A model generated the notes under the pieces. The model was not told the origin of the DNA and did not search any database. It saw only the letters and a program-made list of their open reading frames with translations. This document shows positions 43,885-54,933 of a stretch of DNA of 64,000 nt, piece after piece (positions within the stretch are counted from its first letter, which is position 1; every line of letters starts with the position of its first letter). The translations under genes were made by a program, and so were the position numbers. This DNA comes from Diplolepis rosae (taxonomy: Eukaryota; Arthropoda; Insecta; Hymenoptera; Diplolepididae). The DNA is taken from assembly GCA_030998225.1 (NCBI GenBank), contig JAPYXD010000728.1, forward strand, positions 1,116,001 through 1,180,000, given 5' to 3'.

Positions 43885-46233
43885 CTCTACCTCCGTGGTG
43901 GTGTGGAAAGGAGTTTTATTTCAGAATATTTGGGATTCTCTAAGAATGAACCAGCTTTTTTATTTTAATATTTCAAATGTGTTTTCTTTCTTTTATGTTT
44001 AAGGCAAAAACTAGATCTAAAAAAAGCAAAAAAACTTATTTCTCTAATTGCGTCCAAGATTAGAGCAGAATCTATGCAACCGATTGTTAAAGGTTTTAAA
44101 AGTTTTCGCTTTAATTTAAAAAGCAAGTCTTCATAGTATTTTACTAAGTAATGAAAGTATGTCTACAATTGTTTTCTTGAATCCTACCCAAAGGTCAAAC
44201 ATGGTGCAAAAATGTCGTAAAATAAGAAAAATGTCTGAGTACTTTGAAGAAGTTTTTCTAAATCGATATGTATCATATTCCAATAATATTTAGGAATATT
44301 TATTAAAATATTCATCTTCTAAATTTGTTTGATTAATGTACAGAGTACACTTTATATTTGAAATTTGTATACACTCTAAATCTGAATCAGTCAAATTTTC
44401 ACTGATTGAATCAGTGATTTGCCTTTTCACTGAATCATCAGTGGAAACAATATTTTTCACTGTTAAATCAGTTACTTTTCACTGAAATAATCAGTGAAAT
44501 TTGACTGATTCACAGTAACCTGTTTTTAGTTATTTAAATCAGTCAAATTTCACTGATAATCAGTAGATTTTGACTGATTCATATTTGAAATTTGTACAGT
44601 TTTTAAAAAAATCCGAAACTTTTTGAATTTAGTAGTTTATTTATAAAATTTGAGAATGTTGTAGTTGATATTTCTATATAGAACTTTAAGCATTTATGGA
44701 CATAAAATTTCATTTAAAGTTTCTTCTATCGGTATTCAAAACTTTCAACAATTTTGCAAGATCAGTCAAATGCAAAATTTGACAGAGTATTTAATCAAAA
44801 TATTTACATTTATTTTTTAAATATTTTGAAAATAATTCGACTAAAATAATGATTAATAAGATTTTGTGACATTGTGGGAATATTGGAACGCTGCAAGATT
44901 AAATTTTTAGTACAATTTTCAATTAATGAATGTTTAAAGAATTGAGTGAAAGCATCAATTAAAAAATATTTTTACTTTATAAATTTGATTAAATACAGTA
45001 ATAAGAAAATTTTGACTTTCTATAAAGCATTTCATTTATCTGATTAAAAGTCTGTGCATACGTCACTAAAACATAAGATTAAAAAACTTTAAACTGCTTT
45101 TACCATCAATCTATGAATGTGGATTTTAAACCGTAATTTAATGTGTCTTATTTTTTTTTGATAAAATATTTTTAACATAATTTTTTGCTTAAAGTAGCCG
45201 ATTTACTCGATTAAAAATTGGTCAACTTGTATATTTCAAAATTCTGTAATAAAAGTATTTTCATATTATGTTTTTGTATCCTATGCGTAGAATTTTAATT
45301 TTAAAATTGAGATTTCTCACAAAGAAGAAAGATTGTCTTATTAAAGCAGTTTATTCCCAGAAATTAAAAATCATTTACTTAATATTTCGATTCCAAACAT
45401 TGAATATTTATTGACTTTGAATAAAACAGAAAAAAAAATGTATGAAGTTTTAAAATCTTTTTACAATGTTACGAATTGGGCCGAATTTAGAATTACGAAA
45501 TCTTTCATTAGAAAAAGAAAAAGTCACTCACATGAAATAAACTTCTGTAAGAATTATCAAGATTGAAGAGATGTTAAAATATTTGAAAAATAATGCAATT
45601 GTAAAATTGCAATTTATATCAATATTTGACAAATTTTTAGCTTTCTCAATCAAAGCATTATCCGGAAATTTTTAGCTCCTATAAAAAGATGGAATATTTA
45701 TCAATTTCTTGAATGTTCATACATTAAAAAAATATCGAATTAGAGAATTATATGCAAAGTATTTTCCATTAAGAAGACATAAACATGACATAATTAGTTT
45801 TATATCTACATTTTCAGCTTACTTTTTTGTGGCTTAAGCACACATTTTGAATTCGAAATACAAAAATGCTCTACAGAGTTGAAGTATTTCCTGAATCAAT
45901 TATTATTGATCCTGAATTCTATTGGAAAATTTGTTGTTTACTGTTCAAATCTTACTACGATTTCAGACGGACAGACAAATTGAGAACTACAAAATATTCC
46001 ATCCAAAAGATTGCACTCCTCCATAAAATCTTGTCAAATTGTAACAAGATTTGAACACCTCGAACGAACATTTTTATGTAAAATTTAAAGTTGATTGATA
46101 TTTATGTGTTAATATGGAAATACCAATAAACACATATTTTAGCTTTTTAATTTATCTACTGCCACGTTTGCATGTGTTTCTCCCAGATAGGAACGTGGTG
46201 GGGGCCGAAAAGTCCCACGTTCTGGAGACACTG
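43885..46233. repeat. Right terminal inverted repeat of the hAT-like transposon
   Basis: 2,349 bases, beginning CTCTACCTCCGTGG, inverse of the left arm with the gaps noted for the whole element. Confidence 0.85.
44395..44595. repeat. Cluster of ATCAGT/ACTGAT motifs, right arm
   Basis: This is the inverse copy of the left-arm cluster, about 500-700 bases from the inner end of the arm. Confidence 0.8.
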
Positions 46234-46854
46234 CTTTTGACTTAGCCTTAAATGACATGTCCGAATTAAAATTTTACTTTCCTTGTGCAGAACATGGTAC
46301 ACAGCAGTTTTGGCCTATACGATTCATTCATATTTGCAAATTAGAATGCGACAATTTCCTAAAATTTATTTAGCTAATCAAAAAAAAAAAAGAAATTAGC
46401 GAAATTAGCTGAAACCTAATTTCAATTTGAAATTTATTGCATAAGAATTTGAAAAATATTTTACGATTAATTTGATTAATTTCATGCCAAAGATAAAAAT
46501 ATTTGTGATAAAAAATAATATCTTATGTAACAAATAAAATGCACACAAATAATAAAGGCATTCTTCATCATTAAATATATTCAAGTGTTTGAATATAATA
46601 TATAATTAACTTATTATAAAATTTACAGAATTATAAAATAAATGAAATGTTAAATTCCCAAACGTAATTAATAATTTATGAATAATTAAATTTTTGGTTT
46701 TATTTATAATTTTATAAATTTTAATAACTAATAATAATATTAATCATAATTAATTAATTATCAAATATGAACAGCAGTTTATAATTTTGGGAATTGAAAA
46801 ATTTGTGGGAAAATTTAATGATTCGTTTATTTAATGTTTTGACAATTTTTTCGT
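46234..46854. other. AT-rich spacer
   Basis: No gene or clear repeat seen between the hAT-like end and the R1-like insertion. Confidence 0.6.
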
Positions 46855-47225
46855 TAATATGTGTTTTTTTTTTTTTGGTGAGGAGGGAAAATGGCAAAAT
46901 CTTTTATAGACGTTGTACAGGACTCTCCTAGGACGGGTCTAGGCATACCTGTTAAAACCAAAAAACCCCGTTTCTCGAACCAGTACACCACCCGCGGAAC
47001 CACCTTTCGGCTTTAAACATCACGGGTCGTTTGTTCCATTAAAGTCGCGTACGAATCTTCCGTCATCTGTTCGCTTGGAACTTCCATCCGCGGCCATACG
47101 CCCATTAGGCAAACCGACCAGCCGTGCCACCCAAGGGAGAAACAAACAGATTCCCTCCCCGAACGATGCGGACAGCCAAGTCCACCCGAGACGCAGGACC
47201 ACGGGTGCAGGCCCCGATGCGATTT

Positions 47226-49864
47226 CTACTGGCCTTCCCCGTTGTTCATCTCCCGACGCCCATCGAGCTCCCTTGTCCTCATCACAAGTGTGACGAATGA
47301 CTCGATGAGCGTCCAAATCCGTTCAGACTGGAGCATCAGAGGGACCATCGTATCAGGAGTGAACTCCGCACCCACTGCCTGACCGAGGGCCTCCCTTGCC
47401 GCTCCCCACTTTCCGCAGACGAAGAGTGCGTGCTCCGCGTTATCTACAGGGGAATCGCAGTAACAGCACATCTCGACTCTTTCCTGAAAGCGCTTCAGGT
47501 ACGCGTTAAATCAGCCATGGCCTGGGAGCGCTTGCGCCAAATAAAAGGCGACCTCTCCGTGCTCTCTGTTTAGCCAGGTGACGAGCTCGGGGATCAGGCG
47601 TTAGGTCCATCTCCCGGTCTGCTCGCCATGCCATCTAGTTTGCCATTTCTCGACGGGTTTGCGCCTTCCATCCTTGTGGATGGCCTCCTTCGCGCGATCG
47701 ATTGCCTGCGGGTCGGTACAGGTAAGCTCCTTGCGGAGCTGAAAGGTCTCCTGCCTTTCCTCCGCCAATAAATCTATTGGCGGGACGCTCGCCAGGACCA
47801 GGGTAGCACTCGTCGAGACGGTTCTATAAGCTGAAACTATTCTCAGCGCGACAAGTCTCTGCGCCGAGAACAGCCTCCTCTGGATAGCATGGTTTTGCAG
47901 GGCTTTGGCCCAGACCGGAGCTGCATAAAGCAGACTCGAGTGCACCACGCTCGCCATCAGTCTCCTTTTTACTTCCCTGGGTCCACCTATCGTTGGCATG
48001 AGCCGAGCCAAACTTGCTCCACATTGGATGGCTTTGGCAGTTGTGATCCTTAGGTATTCGCCAAAGCTAAGCCTACGATCCAACTGCACTCCCAGGTACT
48101 TTATACTTGATTTCCACTCGACCTCATGCTCTCCAAGAACGATCCTCGGGTACTGAAAGGATCTCCTGTCCGTGACGAGCAAAGTCTCGGTTTTTTCAGG
48201 GGCCATTTTAAATCCTCTTCTATCCATCCAACGCTTTGCCCGCCACAGACTTTCATTGATCCTCAGCTGCAGGATTCCGACGTCATCGGCGGCGCACGCG
48301 ACAAGTGCGTCATCCGCAAAGCCGGTGATGCTAGTTCCAGCAGGTAGATCCATGCGCAGGAAGTCGTCATACATGATGTTCCAAACGAGTGGACCCACCC
48401 GCGACCCTTGAGGAGCGCCACATGTCATCTCTTCTCTGAGAGACTATTTGCCGCCCTCGTAAATCACCCACCTGTCGCTCAGATAGTCATCCATCATTCG
48501 CAACAGGTAGTCTGGAACCTTTTTCCGCATCATCGCTTCGTTGCAGATGTTCCATCTCGCGGTATTCAACGCATTGCGTATGTCAATGCCGACCAACGCG
48601 CAGAATCCCTTACGCTTACCAGTTCTCCCCGACCAAGAGAGCCTGAAGCTGTTGTAGAATCAACTCCTCCAGAAGCTTCCCCATCGTATGCAATAAGCAT
48701 ATTGGTCTATACGACGAGGCAACCCCTAGAGGTTTGTTTCCCTCCCTCAGCAGGACCATCCTCTACTTCTTCCAGTCTGCGAAGAATCTCCCCTCCCGCA
48801 GACAGGAGTTGAATGCTTCTAGGAGGATCTCCGGGATATGCTCCGATCACCTCTTTGAGGATTTCCGTTAGGCACTCCGTCGATCCCCGGCGCTGTCCCT
48901 GCCTTGAGCCTCCCACCCGCTTTCTTTAGTTCCTCGAGACTGAAGAGTTCTTCGCGCTGGACCACGCAGGAACTTCGGTCCTGTCTTTGGAACGGCCCCA
49001 CGTGTGGAAACAAGCTATGCACAATGTACTTGACTCGATCGGCATTGTCCAGGCCCGAGGTCTTTCTTCTAGTCACCAATTTTTTGGTGACTATTTTGAA
49101 GGCGAGACCCCATGGGTCCTTCGCGACCTCACCGATCAAGTCTTTCCAGCATTGAAGTCGGCTTTTCTTTATGGCTTGCCTCAAAGCTGCTTTTGCCCTT
49201 TTCCATGCCTCGTGCAACAGAAAATCACCCTTTGAGTGGGTGAACCTCCTCGTCGCGCTGCGAGGCATTCCCGACGTGGGGCAGCCAACTGGTCATTCCA
49301 CCAGTAAATCGATCCCTTGGCCTGCCTGCGCTTGCGGCGGGGCATCGAGTAGTCGCAAGCTGCGACAACCTTCTGCCTCGTCGAGCGCACAGTGTCCTCC
49401 AACGACCCAGCAGGCTCGACCCTATCAAGCTCATCGATGAGCCTGGTCGTCTCGAGATGGACTCTAAGTATCTCCCTGCAGGGTCGTCTCGTGTTCCAGG
49501 AGGTGCTCCTTCCTTCGCTGCCCCTACCCTTATCCACTGCTTGGCGCCGTTGTTCTAAATAAAACTCGATGCACTGGTGGTCCCTCAGTGTTGTCTCCTC
49601 GAGAAGCGACCAGTCGCCTATCGTTGAGGCTACCATCCCGCCAACCAAGATTCCCCTCCTATCTAGGCGGGCCTCATCTTATTCGGACGACTTACTATTG
49701 AAGTCACCCCCTATGAGGGATAGCCCGACAGCCTCACTGAGGCTTTCCTCTAGAAGGAGGATCTGGGCCTCGAAGACCACGAAGGGATCGCCGGGGGAGA
49801 AGTAGCAGCTGTACACACGCACACCCGCCACCTCCACCCAAACAAACCGCGCGTCGGACTCCAG
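47226..49864 (-). pseudogene. ORF2 (endonuclease-RT) of the R1-like element, frameshifted
   Basis: In minus-strand order: the C-terminal half of an APE-type endonuclease (SLIGGDFN, GDWSLLEETTLRDHQC) with a TAA near 49,681; the linker; the RT start (AGTAPGIDGVPN, near 48,895); and a stretch with several frameshifts. An uninterrupted RT piece follows, 48,428-47,601, with the PQGS block and the active site FADDALVA (about 48,310). The C-terminal domain has a CCHC-type finger (CCYCDSPVDNAEHALFVC, about 47,420-47,475) and ends at 47,226. The endonuclease N-terminus is missing. Confidence 0.85.
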
Positions 49865-50434
49865 TCCAGAAGGACCTCCTCCTTCCTTGTCCTCCGGACA
49901 GAAAGGACCTCAAGTCCTAAATCCTGGGGATTGACCCTTGCCTTCATTTCCTTCAAGATGTCTGCGTAGGACTGGCCGTCCTTCGCAGACACCTTGATGA
50001 CGTCGCCCGAACTGTCCGGTGGGGAGCGCTTCGGCATCTTTTTTTTCTTTATTTTACACCAGGTGCCACTCCCCTTCCTCTTCAGGAAGCTGGCTCCTGG
50101 TGAACGCTGCGTATGAGGGCGAAAGGTTAACCTTCCCTTTTTTTAATTTTCGTTCCTCGGGAGGAGAAGGTGCTACCCTCTTCTCCGCCTTTTTAAGCGA
50201 TATTGGTGTCGACCAGGCTGCCTAGCACTTCGGCACCCTCCCCAACACTCATTTTCACCGGTTGAGGGTTGTTCTTGAGCATACCCTCCTGGATGCATTT
50301 TAGAGCCGCACCCAGCTTCTCCATTTTTTCACTTTGTTCCTTCAAGAGCTGGAGGATGACTCTCCACTCCCCCGCTCCTAAAGGCGACTCGGTCTCCTCA
50401 TTCCCACTTGTATTTTTTTTTTTTGATTTTCCAT
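49865..50434 (-). pseudogene. ORF1 remnant of the R1-like element
   Basis: An ATG at 50,434 is followed by a run of twelve A on the minus strand, where the frame breaks. The shifted frame then encodes a coiled-coil-like block (LLKEQSEKMEKLGAALK) and ends at 50,193. A further frame change leads to a basic stretch, then to KDGQSYADILKEMKARVNP. That segment matches the SYA(S/T)IL...KKRVNP block of the ORF1 proteins at 60-62.4 kb. Just after RKEEVLL the sequence passes straight into ORF2, so the ORF1 C-terminus with its zinc knuckles is deleted. Confidence 0.75.
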
Positions 50435-50705
50435 GAATCGTTTAACCAGCGCATCGTGCGTAGAGAAGCGGGTCGGAATAGTTGAGAAGAGGTGTACCCT
50501 CGGACCGAAATCCTACCCCAGTTCCCTGATGCATCCTCGCATCCTGGTGGACTGGGGAAGACACCACTCGGCGGCGAAGCACTCCCAGTGGGATGCCATA
50601 CGGAAACGATCGTTTGGACTATTCTTGGTCACAGACTGCGGAGGCTTTGCAGCGTCCCCTAGGAGATTCCATACACCAATTCGTTCTTAGCCTCATTCAA
50701 GTGAG

Positions 50706-50956
50706 AGCCCGTCTATAGGATCTTCTCTCGCATTCGAAGGACACATATCACAGTCATGCGGCGCTGACATTCATTCAGTTCACTCATTTCTCGCAGATAC
50801 TCGCACTCTCATACTCAGCGCCGCGGCCTGGGGCATACATCCTTCTCCATGCATGGGGATAGACGCGTCTATAGCGTCCCCCGCTTTCAACCTGGGATAG
50901 ACCCGTTTATAGGTCACCCTTCACGCAATGGGAAGATGCCCGCCTATAGAGCCCCC
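50706..50956 (-). repeat. Hairpin repeats in the 5' region of the R1-like element
   Basis: Four related units lie at 50,706-50,722, 50,855-50,882, 50,894-50,919 and 50,930-50,956. The core is ATAGAC-(G/C)-CGTCTATAG. The last three units are bracketed by GGG and CCC, so each can fold as an outer G/C stem around an inner palindrome. The second unit has a perfect 14-base palindrome at 50,859-50,872. Spacing of the last three is 39 and 36 bases. Confidence 0.65.
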
Positions 50957-51097
50957 TGCATTCATTCACCGATTCATCGGGACACTGCAACCTCCATGGC
51001 CCGAAGGCCGTCTGCTAAGCCTCCCCACCCGTCCTTTTTTGGCATAGCCAAGAGAAGGACTTCGTCAAGGTAACAGTCTAAGGGGAGGTAATATGTG

Positions 51098-51530
51098 TGT
51101 TTAAAGTAAGTACATTATTCTTATTTACTACCTGACACTATGTGGATTTTAAAACGGTTTTTAATATTTATGTTGCAATTTTTTGCATTTTTCCTATGGT
51201 ATTGCATGGTTTTGTAGGACCAAAATACTACTAGCGCAACCGCACGCCCGTTTTCAACTCAGGCGTCACAATTTTTACATTGAGCAGTACAGCGGTTGCA
51301 CCCCCTTGCTTTAATGACAGGTATTATGTTTTTTTCAATTTTTAGCATTAATAAATAAAATTATTGCATATTTCAACTACCAGTTAACGTTATTTTTAAC
51401 TTACAATAAGGATAAAAATATTTTGAATATTTATTTTGCCTCATTCATGAGTTATAATGCTATTTTATGATATCTTTACGGTAGCTTTACGCTACAGAGT
51501 AACGCTGGCGTTCAGCCAGTTTACTAGGGA
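51098..51530. other. Spacer with a short dispersed repeat
   Basis: No gene. The inverse strand of 51,228-51,280 matches 20,690-20,760 (GTGCGGTTGCGCTAGTAGTA word). Confidence 0.5.
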
Positions 51531-51990
51531 AACCACACAAAAATTCTTAAACTCATCTTGGATTCCTCATTAGTCAATCACAAGGAGCCACTAAGCAATC
51601 TAAATAGCGAGCGACATCTAGCTGGAGATCTGAGTATAGGAGTGAACGCTATATCCAGAGACAGCTTTGTTAACAGCAAGTTGGTAATGGCCGTAATTAT
51701 GATAGACGAAACCAACGAAGATATCGACACGGCAATTGATAGACACAGCAAGAAGCCACAACCAAGAAGAAGAAGAAGACACGGCAATTGATTCTATCAA
51801 TGACGGCAAACACGGAGTAGTACACCCATAATTGCTCACACCAAAGATTCTGAAGGAAACTATCCGAGAGTTCGAAGAAAGACAAAGAACGAGATATCAC
51901 TTCGACCCCGAAGAAAGCAACTATCAGCACATCATCGACATTAGTCAACTGTCCGTACTAATCATTAAAGGATTGTCGTTGAGTGAAAAT
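51531..51990 (+). pseudogene. Retroviral envelope fragment (middle ectodomain)
   Basis: The frame resembles the middle of the F-like env at 26,578-28,337. The block FEERQRTRYHFDPEESNYQH, followed by IIDIS, corresponds to the FEEKL...ESNFQHIIDIS part of that protein. An INDGKHGVVHP block aligns with INDGKNGIVHP. A TAA follows VVHP. A repeated GACACGGCAATTGAT word about 60 bases apart marks a local duplication with an Arg-rich insert. Nothing recognisable follows 51,990, so both ends are lost. Confidence 0.7.
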
Positions 51991-52269
51991 AGGTATAGGG
52001 GAGACATCGAGCGCGATTGAATGGTGGTCCCAACCTTGCGAGGAAAGACGCCAGGGGTAGGTAAAGTTCCAAACCCGAAAACGGGGATCGACACTTCCGA
52101 AAATCGCATAAATCTCACGGATAAGAAGTATGTTGTGGGAGTAAGGCCCAAACTTGTGTTGGTGAGTCTGCTGTATTCACGATGGGTCAGCTAGTCCTCG
52201 TCAATTCAACCCTAGCTTGTCGACAACATTTTACAAAATAGCTTTTTACTCTTTTCCTTCTACTTCGCT
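51991..52269. other. Unassigned sequence after the env fragment
   Basis: Moderately GC-rich, with no coding pattern I recognise. Confidence 0.4.
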
Positions 52270-52284
52270 CTTTACTAGTCTTTT

Positions 52285-52460
52285 CCTAAGATCGGATATA
52301 TATTTAAAAAATATATATATAAATAAAATAATATATAAAATATTTTATATTATACATTTTATAATATAATATATATATATAAAATGTTTTATATTATAAA
52401 TTTTGTATTATAATATATAAAAGAATATATATAAATATTAAATATATATAAAAGAACAAT
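52285..52460. repeat. AT-only low-complexity tract
   Basis: Nearly pure A/T sequence with repeated TATATA and ATTTTATA words. Confidence 0.9.
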
Positions 52461-52979
52461 GTATTGAAATTACCAATTTTTTTTTTGAAATTTATTACAT
52501 ATTTATTGACAAATTGTTTTCAATATTCTTTCATTATCTTGATTACAATAATGAAGATATAAAGAAAATGGAAATAAATTATCAATGATGATAAATTGAA
52601 AGTTTAATATTCATACAATATATTTTTCCTTTATACAATACGGTTACAAAATTAATATTATTCTCTATAGGGATACAATAATAATTGATTTTTTAAAGAA
52701 ATTTACAATTCTCAGAGAAATTAAAATCAAAACAAAGTATTCCTCTTAATATATAATAATTTATTAGAGAATTTAAATGACCAACTTCAGATCTGAAGTT
52801 ATTTTATAGACTTTGAGAGTAAGATAGGCGAAAGGGTTCTTTTACGACTACTTAACAGTTACTGTAAAGCAGCATCGTAGTTATAAAAACCATCTCTTCG
52901 ATCGTCATCTTTTCAGATTATAAATCCTAAATTCACCTATCTGCAGGTGCAAAGTATACGTTTTATGAAAGAATTTTTA

Positions 52980-53425
52980 CAAAGGATTAATAAAATCTTA
53001 ACTTAGTTTTCAGATCTACTGGTTGGTTACATTTTAGAAATCGGACGTTGACTGAGCGACTGAAATGACTTTTATTGGAACCTTCGCCTTTTATGGGCCC
53101 AAAGTATGTCAATCATGGTGGGGGTAAAACATCAGGTGTGCTACCTTTTCCATATTTGGTATTGAAGCTTAAGATCGGATGAGTTGCCTTCTCCGATGAC
53201 TCACGCGCCGATGAAATTTATTACCTGGAATTAATGTCACAGACAAATATATCAATTCTATTTTAATCTGCCTTTCGATTTTAACGATCTTCCTATTTTT
53301 TATTAGATCTTACAGTATCTTGAGTCGATATAATCACGCACGCGGTAATGTTGCCCTGATCTCTTCATTGGTTCCTTAATTTGTTTGTTACTCTAGGTGG
53401 TAGAGTCGCGGGACGTGACAGTATA
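52980..53425 (-). repeat. Possible gypsy LTR (minus strand)
   Basis: Read on the minus strand it begins TGTCACGTCCCGCGAC, the same 5' word as the segment at 57,274 on the plus strand. It contains an AATAAA-type signal and TATA-like words. I cannot fix the far end and see no matching second copy, so this may be a solo or partial LTR. Confidence 0.4.
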
Positions 53426-53718
53426 TAATGTTGTATATATTTAAAGGGGCATATGTATTTATTCCTTAACTATAATTAAATATAAATTTATTATAAATTT
53501 ATCAAATATAGACTACAGAATTCAACAAGTAAACCTACCTTGGAGTAGTGTAAAAATTATCTCACGTTCTGAACGTGAACTATTATTAATAGTCACATAT
53601 AATAACTATTTTTAGTATAAATTAATTCTCGTCTCATAATTCAACCCTTATGTACCTGTATACAAACGGTTTTAAAAACTGAAAAAAAACTCCATCCCCT
53701 TCTGTTTTAAAAAATATT

Positions 53719-53789
53719 GAATTACTCGATTTTGTTGCCGTATTTCATCATACGTTTAAATTTCTCAGGAGTAATAAGTTGCTCCAACT
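53719..53789 (-). other. Possible terminal exon of a host gene
   Basis: On the minus strand a pyrimidine-rich CACTTCTTTCAG is followed by a 21-codon open end, LEQLITPEKFKRMMKYGNKIE, and a TAA. AT-rich sequence suitable as a 3' UTR follows. The peptide looks like a natural protein terminus and unlike the surrounding elements, but I do not recognise it and no upstream exon is visible. Confidence 0.3.
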
Positions 53790-54339
53790 GAAAGAAGTGA
53801 TAGAAATAATTTTGAATATATACAAAAATTATAAACTATTGTATTTTGGTCGTTTACAGAGATTTTAATTTATTAGGAAATAATAAAATTGGAAAAGAAA
53901 CAAACCCTAAAATGTAATTAATACTGAATGCAGATATTACATGAAAATTAAGTATGTACACGCTGTGACTAGTATGTTACTAAATAATAGAATCCAATTC
54001 TATAAAGACCTAAGTAATAATATAGAAGATTATCACTAAATGGTACAAAACATCAGGTACGAAAGTAATTCACAAGCAGCAAATCACTTAATTAAAAATC
54101 ACCAGAGTATCACAAACAAGAAGTTTTAAATGTCAAACTAAAGTAGTGACTAATTCAACACGTGAAATTTAAACTGTATGCAAAAGTAATAAATAAAAAA
54201 TTCTTAAAAGAAAACAATGAAAAGTTTTTTCCTTAACTCATTGGCGTTGCCAAGTAATTCGGCGAGTTAAGTGATGACGAATCTTAGTTCCCGTTAAATA
54301 TTCCGATAGCGATTTAGTGGCAGCGTGCATTCGCAATTT
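53790..54339. other. AT-rich spacer before the env C-terminal fragment
   Basis: No coding pattern seen. If the exon at 53,719-53,789 is real, this would hold its upstream intron. Confidence 0.4.
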
Positions 54340-54875
54340 TAAATACGTTTGACATACTCTTTTTGCCAACGTGTATATATGATTATGGAAACAACCTAAG
54401 TAAAGATGGCGGCTTAGCCTTCAATGAAGCACACGACTTTGCATTGATTGTGCATCCAGTGTATTATAGAGATCAGTGCATTCAATATTCTGCCAGCGAT
54501 TTAGCAAGTCTCGAAAATAGGCTCATTCAATTACCCAAAATAATTGATGACGTCGAATTACAGCAAGCCAGGTTGAGTTTAGACGATACAGAAAACATGC
54601 TAAACTCTATAGTTCAGCATAGGCAAATCAAAACAACGACAGAAACAATCATGAAATACCTAAGCTATTTAGGGTATGCGTCACTTGGATTAGTCACAAT
54701 GTACATTAGTTACAGTTTCGGATTATTTGAATTGTTAAAAAATTGTATCCCGAAAAGAATATGCTTATTTTGCGTCAAAACTAAAATAGACACATCCACG
54801 CATGTGATCACTTTCAACGCGAGCGTTCAGCCTTTACTAGCTGAACCACCCAAAAATAGACGTATAAAAATTTAG
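54340..54875 (+). pseudogene. Retroviral envelope fragment (C-terminal with membrane span)
   Basis: The 170-codon frame corresponds to the C-terminal end of an F-like env. It has a helical stem region, then a hydrophobic span following YLSYLGYASLG, and the cytoplasmic CIPKRICLFCVKTK motif, equivalent to PRKICIFCVKT of the 26.6-28.3 kb env. It comes from a different, more distant retrovirus. The upstream ectodomain is absent, and a minus-strand pol remnant begins 59 bases downstream. Confidence 0.75.
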
Positions 54876-54933
54876 GGACTAAATTCATTCTAAACAGGGG
54901 AATATTATGCATAACGGTAAGATACTCCTTCTA

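Larger units (their letters stand above)
37495..46233 (-). mobile_element. hAT-like DNA transposon with very long terminal inverted repeats
   Basis: The ends are CAGTGTCTCCAGAACGTGGG at 37,495 and its inverse ending at 46,233. The left arm (37,495-40,370) and right arm (43,885-46,233) are inverse complements. The right arm lacks about 600 bases (37,566-38,170 of the left), and it has about 80 extra bases near 43,950. Elsewhere the arms look almost identical. The unique centre, 40,371-43,884, holds one intact transposase gene on the minus strand. CAG-type ends and the transposase domain fit hAT. The flanking 8-mers (CTTCACGG and CTTTTGAC) are not a duplication, so one end may have been rearranged. 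Confidence 0.85.
46864..51088 (-). mobile_element. R1-like non-LTR retrotransposon, internally deleted
   Basis: A poly-A tail (T run from about 46,864) marks the 3' end on the minus strand. The duplication TAATATGTG flanks it (46,855-46,863 and 51,089-51,097), so both ends are intact. In minus-strand order it has a 5' region with hairpin repeats (51,088-50,435), ORF1 remnants, then a direct join to the ORF2 endonuclease, RT, C-terminal domain and a 3' UTR of about 350 bases. Both ORFs are broken. Confidence 0.88.

Noticed and set aside
45866..46180. Independent gene or MITE at the outer right arm
   Set aside because: The sequence is fully explained as the inverse of the left arm near 38,150-38,470.
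37487..46241. 8-base target duplication for the hAT-like transposon
   Set aside because: CTTCACGG and CTTTTGAC agree only in the first three bases.
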